Origin: Ruminococcus sp.
GTDB taxonomy: Bacteria; Bacillota; Clostridia; Oscillospirales; Ruminococcaceae
DNA length: 64,000 nt
Assembly: GCF_017464355.1 (NCBI RefSeq)
Contig: NZ_JAFUAG010000027.1
Span: 62,001-126,000, forward strand
Direction: 5' to 3'
Shown here: piece by piece, positions 16,270 through 23,214 of the stretch
How the letters are laid out: every line of letters begins with the position of its first letter
Numbering within the stretch: the stretch's first letter is position 1
Notes under the pieces: model-generated
Seen by the model: the letters and a program-made list of their open reading frames with translations, nothing else
Told to the model about the DNA's origin: nothing
Database searches by the model: none
Position numbers and translations under genes: made by a program

Positions 16270-16716
16270 ATGGATACTTTCATGCATACACTGTTCCCTG
16301 CGCTGATATACGGCTTTTTCGGCATAATGGGCATATTTTATGCAAGCCTTTCACGCAGTACAAAACGGGCGATAAAACATTTCGGTGCTGTGGCTGAGGG
16401 CGAAGTAACGGGCTATCGCAGCTATGTCAAAGGTCACGGAAGATGTCGGATACGCTATCGTGAAATAACTGCTGTCTGCTTTCCGCCAAACAAAATGGGA
16501 CCTGTAAACTACATCATAACCACATCGGGGCATTTCACGTTCCTCTACCGCTGGAGGAAAAAGGTAAAGCTGACCTTCGTTGCAGAAGACAGACCCCTGC
16601 TGCCCGAAGATGTACGTCAGCTGAGTTTTGACGGCGTGGCAGGTCTGATAGCAGGCATAATTCTGCTGCTGATGGCGATATGTGCCATTGCGGGGTACAT
16701 CGCCGAGATCACCTGA
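16270..16716 (+). CDS. Small membrane protein, unknown
   Basis: 148 aa from ATG 16270, which follows AAGGAG at short spacing. One membrane segment near the N-terminus (~residues 6-24), a central ~80-residue domain with alternating beta-like pattern, and a second segment at ~120-140. The layout is like small DUF3592-type proteins, but the match is loose. No catalytic motif is visible. Confidence 0.6.
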   Translation: MDTFMHTLFPALIYGFFGIMGIFYASLSRSTKRAIKHFGAVAEGEVTGYRSYVKGHGRCRIRYREITAVCFPPNKMGPVNYIITTSGHFTFLYRWRKKVKLTFVAEDRPLLPEDVRQLSFDGVAGLIAGIILLLMAICAIAGYIAEIT

Positions 16717-16801
16717 GGTGCGGTATACTGCCGATGTGGAAATGATCATGGGGCACTGACAGAGGTCAAAAAAATTATAGCGGAAATTTTCGCCTGACCC
16801 C

Positions 16802-16830
16802 TTGACAAATCCGAAAAAAACTGGTATAAT
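16802..16830 (+). promoter_or_regulatory. Promoter of tRNA-Lys
   Basis: TTGACA (16802-16807), 17 bases, TATAAT (16825-16830), perfect consensus, ~28 nt before the mature tRNA. Confidence 0.85.
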
Positions 16831-16864
16831 ATATGAGTTGCAATTGGTAGTACCTTTTGCAGAT

Positions 16865-16937
16865 GAGCCATTAGCTCAGTTGGCAGAGCATTTGACTTTT
16901 AATCAAAGGGTCTGGAGTTCGAATCTCCAATGGCTCA
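16865..16937 (+). tRNA. tRNA-Lys (anticodon TTT)
   Basis: 73 nt cloverleaf: acceptor GAGCCAT/ATGGCTC with discriminator A, D stem GCTC/GAGC, anticodon stem TTTGA/TCAAA with loop CTTTTAA, T arm TGGAG TTCGAAT CTCCA. The 3' CCA is not encoded. Confidence 0.97.
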
Positions 16938-17017
16938 CTTCACATCGCTCTCGGCTAAGGTCGGGGGCGGTTAATTGTATTTGGTCTGATATTGACGTGT
17001 GACAGGCGGGTGGCAGT

Positions 17018-17566
17018 ATGCAGGACAGGTGTTTTTCCATAGGGCTCATCAGTGACGGTTCCATTTCGGGATATATGCGTGATGAGGAGAATGAGATATT
17101 TTTCGATAACAGTTGTCAGGAGGATTTTCTTGATGACCTGCTTCTTGCTGTGCTTTCAGCTGTAGGTGATATACCTGCGGAGGAGCGCAAGTCCATTTTC
17201 TGGGCTGACCTGGCGCCTATGCAGGCACGCTGGACGGTCTTCGGCTCAAATTCACGGATAAGGATAACCGTTACAAATTTTGACAGCAGCAGGAACGTGG
17301 CACAGGCCGCAGTTACCCTGACCCTGGATAAAGACAGGCTGCTCCGTGACCTGGCCGAGGAGCTTGGTGAGGTGCTTGCACGTTTCGGGATGTACGGCTA
17401 CCGCAGCGAATGGCGGCATGAGTTTCCCCTGAGCCTTTATCTGCATATAAAGGATCTGGCTGAGGGCACCGATATCACGGCGCTGAACAAGCGTATTTCC
17501 GAGCAGGAAAATATGGGTATAGCTGCCGACGGCTCTGACTTCGGCAAAGAAAAATCTGCCCTGTGA
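17018..17566 (+). CDS. Hypothetical cytosolic protein between two tRNA genes
   Basis: 182 aa from ATG 17018 after a GGCGGGTGG stretch. No signal peptide, membrane span or known motif; it is acidic with a mixed alpha/beta pattern (for example SIFWADLAPMQARW, LLRDLAEELGEVLARFG). It sits 80 nt after tRNA-Lys and ends 11 nt before tRNA-Leu, with no terminator or clear promoter between, so it probably shares a transcript with both tRNAs. Confidence 0.65.
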   Translation: MQDRCFSIGLISDGSISGYMRDEENEIFFDNSCQEDFLDDLLLAVLSAVGDIPAEERKSIFWADLAPMQARWTVFGSNSRIRITVTNFDSSRNVAQAAVTLTLDKDRLLRDLAEELGEVLARFGMYGYRSEWRHEFPLSLYLHIKDLAEGTDITALNKRISEQENMGIAADGSDFGKEKSAL

Positions 17567-17577
17567 CAAGTGAATAA

Positions 17578-17657
<80 letters not shown>

Positions 17658-17662
17658 TTGGT

Positions 17663-17687
17663 AAAGCCCGCTTTAACGGGCTTTTTT
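17663..17687 (+). terminator. Terminator after tRNA-Leu
   Basis: AAAGCCCG and CGGGCTTT pair around a six-base loop and run into T6, five bases after the tRNA. Confidence 0.9.
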
Positions 17688-17728
17688 CTATATGCAGAGG
17701 AGAAGCCCGTGCTGACTTGGATAAAAGC

Positions 17729-17764
17729 AAATATCCCGCAGACAATTTTGCTTGCGGGATATTT
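17729..17764 (-). terminator. Terminator of the pilus operon
   Basis: AAATATCCCGCA (17729-17740) and TGCGGGATATTT (17753-17764) form a perfect 12-bp stem right after the sortase stop codon; T-rich on both sides. Confidence 0.85.
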
Positions 17765-18469
17765 TTATTCTATGATATTGCAGAACACTACTACTCTCAT
17801 AGTAGACCTGTTTTCTGCACAGGTGGCAAGGGCAGCTATCCTGCCATGGGGCTCGGCGGTCTTCACATCAGCATTCTCCGATATGAACCTTGCTATGTCC
17901 CCTGAACGTGACACCCTGAAAACAGTGTCTTCTTTTGCATCCACCTTTGCCGCTGCAATGACCTGAAGCTCATACACCTGTCTGCCGTCCCTGCCCACTA
18001 TAAGGGTGCCCCTCTTGTGAGAAGCAAGATAGCCCTCATCAACGAAATCGTCCAGCGCCCCGAACATCTTGCCGTACTCCATGTGGTGTCCATATATCAG
18101 CAGATAATCGTCCGTCATATCAGGGCTGTTCTCGCTGTCAAGAAAAATGCTCCCCGACAGTGAGTAGTTCCCATAAGGGTCGGTGTTCAGGTACTTGCCG
18201 CTGTCAGTGCTGTACATTACAGGGTAGTCGATGTTGGTGCCGTCAATGGTCAGCCAGCCCGCCATATCCTGCGAAAGGGGAGAAGCATCAGGGTCGTAGC
18301 CGCTGACAGTGGGCTTGTATCTTGTAATGTCATCGTCCTCAGCGTGGGTGAAGATGTAGTAGCTGTCATACACGCAGTAGTTCGATATCAGCATAAGCAC
18401 TATGAACCCCAGCAGCAAAAACAAGTCATGCAGGCGGTTCAGCGACCGCCAGAACTTAGCGGCGCTCAA
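17765..18469 (-). CDS. Class B sortase (pilus type)
   Basis: 234 aa. An N-terminal membrane segment (~15-31) precedes the sortase domain, with catalytic His128 in YGHHM, Cys217 in ALATC and Arg225 in MRVVVF, the class B arrangement. It would cross-link pilin subunits or attach them to the wall on the outer face of the membrane. TTG start at 18469, directly adjoining the pilin stop, implies coupled translation. It ends a four-gene pilus operon, in the same order as the class B sortase in streptococcal FCT islands. Confidence 0.9.
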   Translation of the reverse strand: MSAAKFWRSLNRLHDLFLLLGFIVLMLISNYCVYDSYYIFTHAEDDDITRYKPTVSGYDPDASPLSQDMAGWLTIDGTNIDYPVMYSTDSGKYLNTDPYGNYSLSGSIFLDSENSPDMTDDYLLIYGHHMEYGKMFGALDDFVDEGYLASHKRGTLIVGRDGRQVYELQVIAAAKVDAKEDTVFRVSRSGDIARFISENADVKTAEPHGRIAALATCAENRSTMRVVVFCNIIE

Positions 18470-19771
18470 TTAGCCCTCAGCGTCCTCTTTCCGGCGCTTG
18501 ATGAATATGGTCATCGCACCTGCGAAGCCTGCTATGCTCAGCACAACAGGTACTGCCACAGCCACGATGATACCTGTGGGCAGGGTGCCTGCTCTGTCAT
18601 TGGTGAAAGCGGCCTCGGTGTTCTTTGTCAGGTATGTATCGGTCACAGAGAACTCGGTGCCTTCGGTCTTGCCCTCTATGGCAGTGCCCTCGTCTTCCTT
18701 GTCAGCGGTCTGCATATCGCTGGAATTTGAAAGCACAACAGAGGGGGCATAGTCCTCAAAAGCTTCCTTTACCACATAGCCAAGACCCTCGGGTATGCCC
18801 TGGACAGTAATGTTCTGACCGCTGTGCAGGTAGATATCATAGCCTGCCTTCAGCTCGGCATAGGTAAGGGAGGTCTTTTTGTTGGAAGCCAGCTCCTCAG
18901 CGGTGTAGATAGTTGCATCGTTTACCTCGGGCTCCTTGTCCCAGCTGCCCTTCAGCATGAAAACATCATCGTCGTTCACATCAAGGCCGTCAGCATTTGT
19001 AAGGGTAAGGGTGAACTTGAAGTACTTGTCCTTTGAACCCTGGTTGCCTGTTACGGTCTTGCTGAATGCCAGGTCGTTGGTTCTGTAGGCATTGGAGAAG
19101 CCTGTGGATTTCCTGGAACTATCGGGTGTGCCGACCTTGGGTGCATCACTGCCTGTGTGGAAGTAGAAACCGTCTATCTTGAGCTCGCCGTCTTTGTCGA
19201 TGACATATACATCGAGGTAGCGCACATTGTCTGCATCAGAGGTGACGCCTGCTATGCCCTCAGCCTTCTGCTCGGTAACAACATAACGGTAAACATCAGG
19301 CTCGGTGAACTCTACCTCACTCAGGTCAAGGGTAACAGCCTTTGAAGCGAACTTCTCGTCATCTTCAATATCGGTATCGAACTTTATCGTTCTGTTCTCA
19401 GCATCTGCCTCAGCCTCGGTGGTGTCGCTGCTCTTGAAAGCTGCCTGCGCATTGCCGTCAGTGTTAACAGTGACATCGTTGTCCTCATCAGCCACGAACT
19501 TTATGCCTGCGGGGCCTTTCTTTACTCCGAGGGTGTTTTCGGTAGCAGGAATGTCTTCCTCAGCAGGCGCAACGCTGAAACCGAAGCTTACGTTAGGTAC
19601 GGTAGCGCTGTTTTCCATAACGAGGTACTTGTCAAAGCTTACCTGTGTACCGTTGATGATCTCATAGTTATCCAATGGCTCGGCAGCTGTGGCCGAAGCG
19701 GATACTGCTGTCATCATGCCTGCAGCCAGCACGCTTGCTGCCAGGCCTGCGAAAAACTTGTTCTTTTTCAT
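18470..19771 (-). CDS. Major pilin with FctA/Spy0128-like isopeptide domains
   Basis: 433 aa from ATG 19771, eight bases after AGGAGG. Signal peptide to about AAEP. The N-terminal domain (~30-215) has the YRYVVTEQ motif of FctA-like pilins; the C-terminal domain (~220-390) begins FSKTVTGNQGSKDKYF and ends YVVKEAFEDYAP, where Lys and Glu of such repeats form internal isopeptide bonds. The sorting signal is GTLPTG, then a hydrophobic segment and KRRKED. The motif is LPTG without the fifth residue of LPXTG, like the short motifs of Spy0128-type pilins. Probable shaft subunit polymerised by the downstream class B sortase. Confidence 0.88.
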   Translation of the reverse strand: MKKNKFFAGLAASVLAAGMMTAVSASATAAEPLDNYEIINGTQVSFDKYLVMENSATVPNVSFGFSVAPAEEDIPATENTLGVKKGPAGIKFVADEDNDVTVNTDGNAQAAFKSSDTTEAEADAENRTIKFDTDIEDDEKFASKAVTLDLSEVEFTEPDVYRYVVTEQKAEGIAGVTSDADNVRYLDVYVIDKDGELKIDGFYFHTGSDAPKVGTPDSSRKSTGFSNAYRTNDLAFSKTVTGNQGSKDKYFKFTLTLTNADGLDVNDDDVFMLKGSWDKEPEVNDATIYTAEELASNKKTSLTYAELKAGYDIYLHSGQNITVQGIPEGLGYVVKEAFEDYAPSVVLSNSSDMQTADKEDEGTAIEGKTEGTEFSVTDTYLTKNTEAAFTNDRAGTLPTGIIVAVAVPVVLSIAGFAGAMTIFIKRRKEDAEG

Positions 19772-19791
19772 CTTCATTTCCTCCTGATCAT

Positions 19792-20349
19792 TCAAAATCC
19801 ACGTCTTCTCATGAGAAATATAACTTTCCCTTTATAATCGTCTTTGCTTATACCGCCGTAGATGCGGCTGTCCGTCACATCACTGCGGAAATCGTTCAAT
19901 ATAAAATATGTGTTCTCGGGAACGGTGTAGGGGTACTCGATAGCCGAGCCCTCGGTGTTCGTGGGATAGACCGTGTCTTCAAACAGCCCGAAGCCGTTGA
20001 CAGCCACATAGCCGTCCTTTATCTCGACCACATCTCCGCCCTCAGCGATGACCCTGCCGAAAAGTATGCCGCCGTCGTGTTCATAAGCGACAGCGTCGCC
20101 CTGCTCAGGCTGTTTCAGCTTGAGGGTCATGCACAGATCCCCGTCCTTTATCATGGGGTAGGAAGAATTTGAGTGGTTCACATAAACTCCTGCCACGAAG
20201 ACCAGCACAACTGTTATCAGCACCGCCGTAACGGCTATCCTGATAAAAAATTCTATGGCCAGCGACTTCGCTGTCCGCTTTTTCTTTTTGGGAAGCTTTT
20301 CTTCCTTTTTTGCGGGAGCTTCTGTCTGCACCTCGTTTTCTCCGCTCAT
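19792..20349 (-). CDS. Signal peptidase I-like pilus protein lacking the catalytic Lys (SipA-like)
   Basis: 185 aa: basic cytosolic N-terminus, one membrane segment (~36-56), then an S26 peptidase fold. The region of the nucleophile reads NSSYPMIKDGD, with Ser62 three residues before the Pro. The general-base Lys, normally in a KRV motif, is replaced by Gly98 (ILFGRVIAEGGD). In the streptococcal pilus protein SipA the catalytic pair is also altered and the protein acts in assembly rather than cleavage; by analogy this may be a pilus chaperone. The start overlaps the stop of the upstream pilin by one base (TGATG). Confidence 0.8.
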   Translation of the reverse strand: MSGENEVQTEAPAKKEEKLPKKKKRTAKSLAIEFFIRIAVTAVLITVVLVFVAGVYVNHSNSSYPMIKDGDLCMTLKLKQPEQGDAVAYEHDGGILFGRVIAEGGDVVEIKDGYVAVNGFGLFEDTVYPTNTEGSAIEYPYTVPENTYFILNDFRSDVTDSRIYGGISKDDYKGKVIFLMRRRGF

Positions 20350-21152
20350 CAGCCCTCACCCCCGTCATCTTCCTCGGGTTCGTTTCGTCTGCGCAGCGAG
20401 AAGAAATAAATTGCCGCCAGAGGTATCAGCGCACCCCCCACCGACACTGCTATACGTCCGCCTGTATTTGGCGGCAGCAGGGTGTCCAGCAATGTAGCCG
20501 TAGACGAGTCGGGCTTTGAAGAACTTTCAGCCTTCGATGAACTGTCCGCCCTTGAAGAGGACGAACTTTCCTGTGAACTCAGGCTGGTGTCATCTCCCGA
20601 ACTGTCTTCGGGAAGGCTGCTGTCATCAGGTTCCTTTATATCCTCCGATGAGTCTGAATCGTCATCAGGCTCCTCCGAATCTTCGGGCGGGATAAGTTCA
20701 AAGTCGCTCTCAAAATCCACGACATCTCTCTTGTCCGTCTGTCCTGCCGGGTTCACGGTAGTGCTGCCCCAGACCCTGCCGTCTTCTTCCGAGAAAACTG
20801 CCACCGTCACTTCATATATGGTGGGATCGGCAGTGCCTATCTCTTCATTGCTGCATATCTCGGAAAGGGTGTAGCAGTAGTTTCCGGGCTCGGTGAAAGT
20901 GATAGGCGGGAACTTGTATTCTCCTGCCTCCTCCACCTTTATCTCAGTGACCTCGGGCATAGGTGCAGAGCCTTCCGCTTCGATCTTAACGGTGAAATAC
21001 ACCCCGTCGGCCTCGCTGCTGCCCTTGCCCGTTACCCTGAAAGGTATCTCCGTCTTAAGCTCGATACCCTCGGCAAAAATGCTCATGGAGGCGGCATTCA
21101 AAGCCACACCCGCAGCCAGCAGGAAAGCGGATATTCTGTTTAAGCTTTTCAA
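20349..21152 (-). CDS. Minor or anchor pilin with LPPNTG motif
   Basis: 267 aa from TTG 21152; AGGAGG lies 12 bases upstream, a long spacing but no other start fits. Signal peptide to ~SIFAEG. Residues ~30-140 form a single FctA-like domain (FTEPGNYCYTLSEI, TIYEVTVAVF). Residues ~150-230 are an Asp/Ser stalk, then LPPNTGG, a hydrophobic segment and RRRNEPEED. It is first in the operon, so it may be the tip or wall-anchor subunit. FctB-like anchors in streptococci are similar in size. Confidence 0.8.
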   Translation of the reverse strand: MKSLNRISAFLLAAGVALNAASMSIFAEGIELKTEIPFRVTGKGSSEADGVYFTVKIEAEGSAPMPEVTEIKVEEAGEYKFPPITFTEPGNYCYTLSEICSNEEIGTADPTIYEVTVAVFSEEDGRVWGSTTVNPAGQTDKRDVVDFESDFELIPPEDSEEPDDDSDSSEDIKEPDDSSLPEDSSGDDTSLSSQESSSSSRADSSSKAESSSKPDSSTATLLDTLLPPNTGGRIAVSVGGALIPLAAIYFFSLRRRNEPEEDDGGEG

Positions 21153-21207
21153 GTCAGCAGCGCACCTCCTTTATACGAAATACTCTGTTCATAATATATC
21201 CTGATTT

Positions 21208-21237
21208 ATTATATCACAAGTACCCTTTCCGTGTCAA
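21208..21237 (-). promoter_or_regulatory. Promoter of the pilus operon
   Basis: TTGACA (21237-21232), 18 bases, TATAAT (21213-21208) on the minus strand, about 55 nt before the first gene. Confidence 0.75.
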
Positions 21238-21324
21238 GAATTTGTGAAAATTTTTTTATTTTTTTTGTAGTCAGAACATGAAGTATATGGGGCTTGCGCA
21301 CTTTTTTTGCACAGGCCGTCAAAA

Positions 21325-21347
21325 CGTGATGTCAATGATCTATCACG
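21325..21347. promoter_or_regulatory. Inverted repeat upstream of the GH43 gene
   Basis: CGTGAT (21325-21330) and ATCACG (21342-21347) around 11 bases, ~75 nt before the GH43 start. Possible operator; no bound factor can be named. Confidence 0.35.
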
Positions 21348-21421
21348 GGCATGATACTTTTTTTACGGTCAGGTATTGAAGCTTTGTCACTGTTGTGGTA
21401 TGATAAAGGAGGATAGATCTG

Positions 21422-22966
21422 ATGAAAGAAAGGCGGATCGCTATGTCAAAGAAAATACTGCTCTGTGCTGCCATGGCGGCACTCATGCTCACCTCCTGTG
21501 CAGGTGAAGAAGCCACGGGACACACCCTCAGCGTAAAAGGCGAGGGGCAGCGGTCGGAGGAAGCAGCCCCCATATTGGCCGAATGCAGGAACGATGTTCT
21601 TTTCAAGGCCGAGGGCGACCAGAACAACCCTCTCATAACCAACTATTTCTGCGCCGACCCCACTGCGGTGGAATACAACGGACGGCTGTATGTCTACGGC
21701 ACCAACGATGACCAGCAGTACCGTGAAAAGGGTGACAGCGATAATTCCTACGAGAGGATAAAGTCCTTTGTCATGCTTTCCACCGATGATATGGTGAACT
21801 GGTGCTTTGAGGGCATCATAGATACGGCTTCTGTCGCACCCTGGATATATGCCAGCTGGGCCCCCTCAGTGGTTTCGCGGGAGGAGAGCGACGGCAAGAC
21901 CCACTTCTACCTGTATTTTTCAAACAGCGGTGCAGGCGTGGGCGTGCTTACGGCAGAAAGCCCCACAGGCCCCTGGCGCGATCCCCTGGGCAAGCCCCTG
22001 ATAGCCCCCGACACCGAAGGCCTGGGTGACTGCCCCAGCCCCTTTGACCCTGGGGTGTGCATTGACGATGAGGGTGTGGGCTGGCTTACCTTCGGCGGGG
22101 GTAAGGCCGCTGAGGGCAGCGACTATATGCCCGGTGTGGCCAGGATAGTCCGCCTGGGCAGCGATATGATTTCCCTTGACAGCGATATCACCCCCGTGAA
22201 CACCCCCTATTTCTTTGAAGCCAGTGAGCTGAATTACTTTAACGGCACTTATGTCTACACCTACAATACCTCCTGGGAAAAGCGCCTTGAATGGGACAGC
22301 ACCGGCATAGTTCCTGCGCCCCCTGCCTGCTCCATGGCTTTCATGCGCACGAAAACTCCCCTTGATACCGACAGCTGGGAGTATGTGAACTACTACCTGC
22401 GCAACCCCGGGGAACTGGGCATGGAGTACAGCAACAACCATTCCCACCTGCAAAAGTTCGGTGACAGATATTACCTTTTCTACCATACTATGCTGCTCCA
22501 GAAAGCCAGAGGCATAGACCACGGTTTCAGGAGCCTCTGCGTGTCCGAGGCCGAGGTGGACGAGGAAAACGCATACATCAGCAACTGCGAGGCCAACAAG
22601 TTCGGTGCGGCGCAGATAAGACCTGCTGACCCTTATGCTGTTCGTCAGGCGGAAGAAGTCTGGCTGACCGACTGTGAGTTCACCGAAACAGACGGCCTCA
22701 TCGCTGCCCGCTGCGAAAGCGGAAAGGTAGCTGCGGTCAGGGGTGCGGACTTTGGCGAAAAGAGCAGGCGCTTCTGGGCAAAGGTGAAAGGAAGGGGCAC
22801 CATCGAGGTGCGCCTTGACAGCCCCGAGGGCGAAAAGCTCACCGCCGTGACCTTTGACTGCGATGACTGGACAGCCATGTACAGCGATGCCGAAGCTGAG
22901 GGTAAGCATGATATCTTCTTTATTTTTGACGGCGACTTTGAATTTGATGAATGGCAGTTTACCTGA
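21422..22966 (+). CDS. GH43-family glycosidase lipoprotein
   Basis: 514 aa from ATG 21422 (AGGAGG nine bases upstream); ATG 21443 is an alternative giving a tidier signal peptide. The lipobox LTSC puts Cys26 at the mature N-terminus, so the enzyme is outside the membrane. The five-blade GH43 domain has the catalytic base Asp79 in FCADPTAVEY, FDPGVCIDDEG for the modulating Asp, and the acid Glu in FEASELNY. Residues ~415-514 resemble a CBM6-like sugar-binding module (VRGADFG, IEVRLDSPEG). Likely arabinofuranosidase or xylosidase acting on arabinoxylan; exact specificity is unknown. Confidence 0.85.
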   Translation: MKERRIAMSKKILLCAAMAALMLTSCAGEEATGHTLSVKGEGQRSEEAAPILAECRNDVLFKAEGDQNNPLITNYFCADPTAVEYNGRLYVYGTNDDQQYREKGDSDNSYERIKSFVMLSTDDMVNWCFEGIIDTASVAPWIYASWAPSVVSREESDGKTHFYLYFSNSGAGVGVLTAESPTGPWRDPLGKPLIAPDTEGLGDCPSPFDPGVCIDDEGVGWLTFGGGKAAEGSDYMPGVARIVRLGSDMISLDSDITPVNTPYFFEASELNYFNGTYVYTYNTSWEKRLEWDSTGIVPAPPACSMAFMRTKTPLDTDSWEYVNYYLRNPGELGMEYSNNHSHLQKFGDRYYLFYHTMLLQKARGIDHGFRSLCVSEAEVDEENAYISNCEANKFGAAQIRPADPYAVRQAEEVWLTDCEFTETDGLIAARCESGKVAAVRGADFGEKSRRFWAKVKGRGTIEVRLDSPEGEKLTAVTFDCDDWTAMYSDAEAEGKHDIFFIFDGDFEFDEWQFT

Positions 22967-22973
22967 CCCTATG

Positions 22974-23006
22974 CCCGACAGGCACCCGAGCTTGTCGGGT
23001 GTTTTT
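22974..23006 (+). terminator. Terminator after the GH43 gene
   Basis: CCCGACA (22974-22980) pairs with TGTCGGG (22993-22999), followed by TGTTTTTT. Confidence 0.85.
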
Positions 23007-23057
23007 TGCACAGTAAAAAAATATTCACATTGAGTTAGTGAAATTTTACATAAATCG

Positions 23058-23086
23058 TTGACAATTAACTGAAAATATGCTACAAT
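23058..23086 (+). promoter_or_regulatory. Promoter of the c-di-GMP gene pair
   Basis: TTGACA (23058-23063), 17 bases, TACAAT (23081-23086). The leader to ATG 23215 is ~120 nt and shows no riboswitch I can recognise. Confidence 0.75.
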
Positions 23087-23214
23087 TAGTAAAATTGGTG
23101 CAGATATTTCCGTGGGAGGAGTATGCCTATTTGACGGAAAAATGCATTTTCGTGGTAAATTTATTATTCAGACTAAGTACAGTTTTTTTGGGTTTTTACG
23201 ATAGTGGTGGTAAT

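Noticed and set aside
21920-23011. 363-aa minus-strand ORF
   Set aside because: Antisense shadow of the GH43 gene, whose catalytic motifs are on the plus strand.
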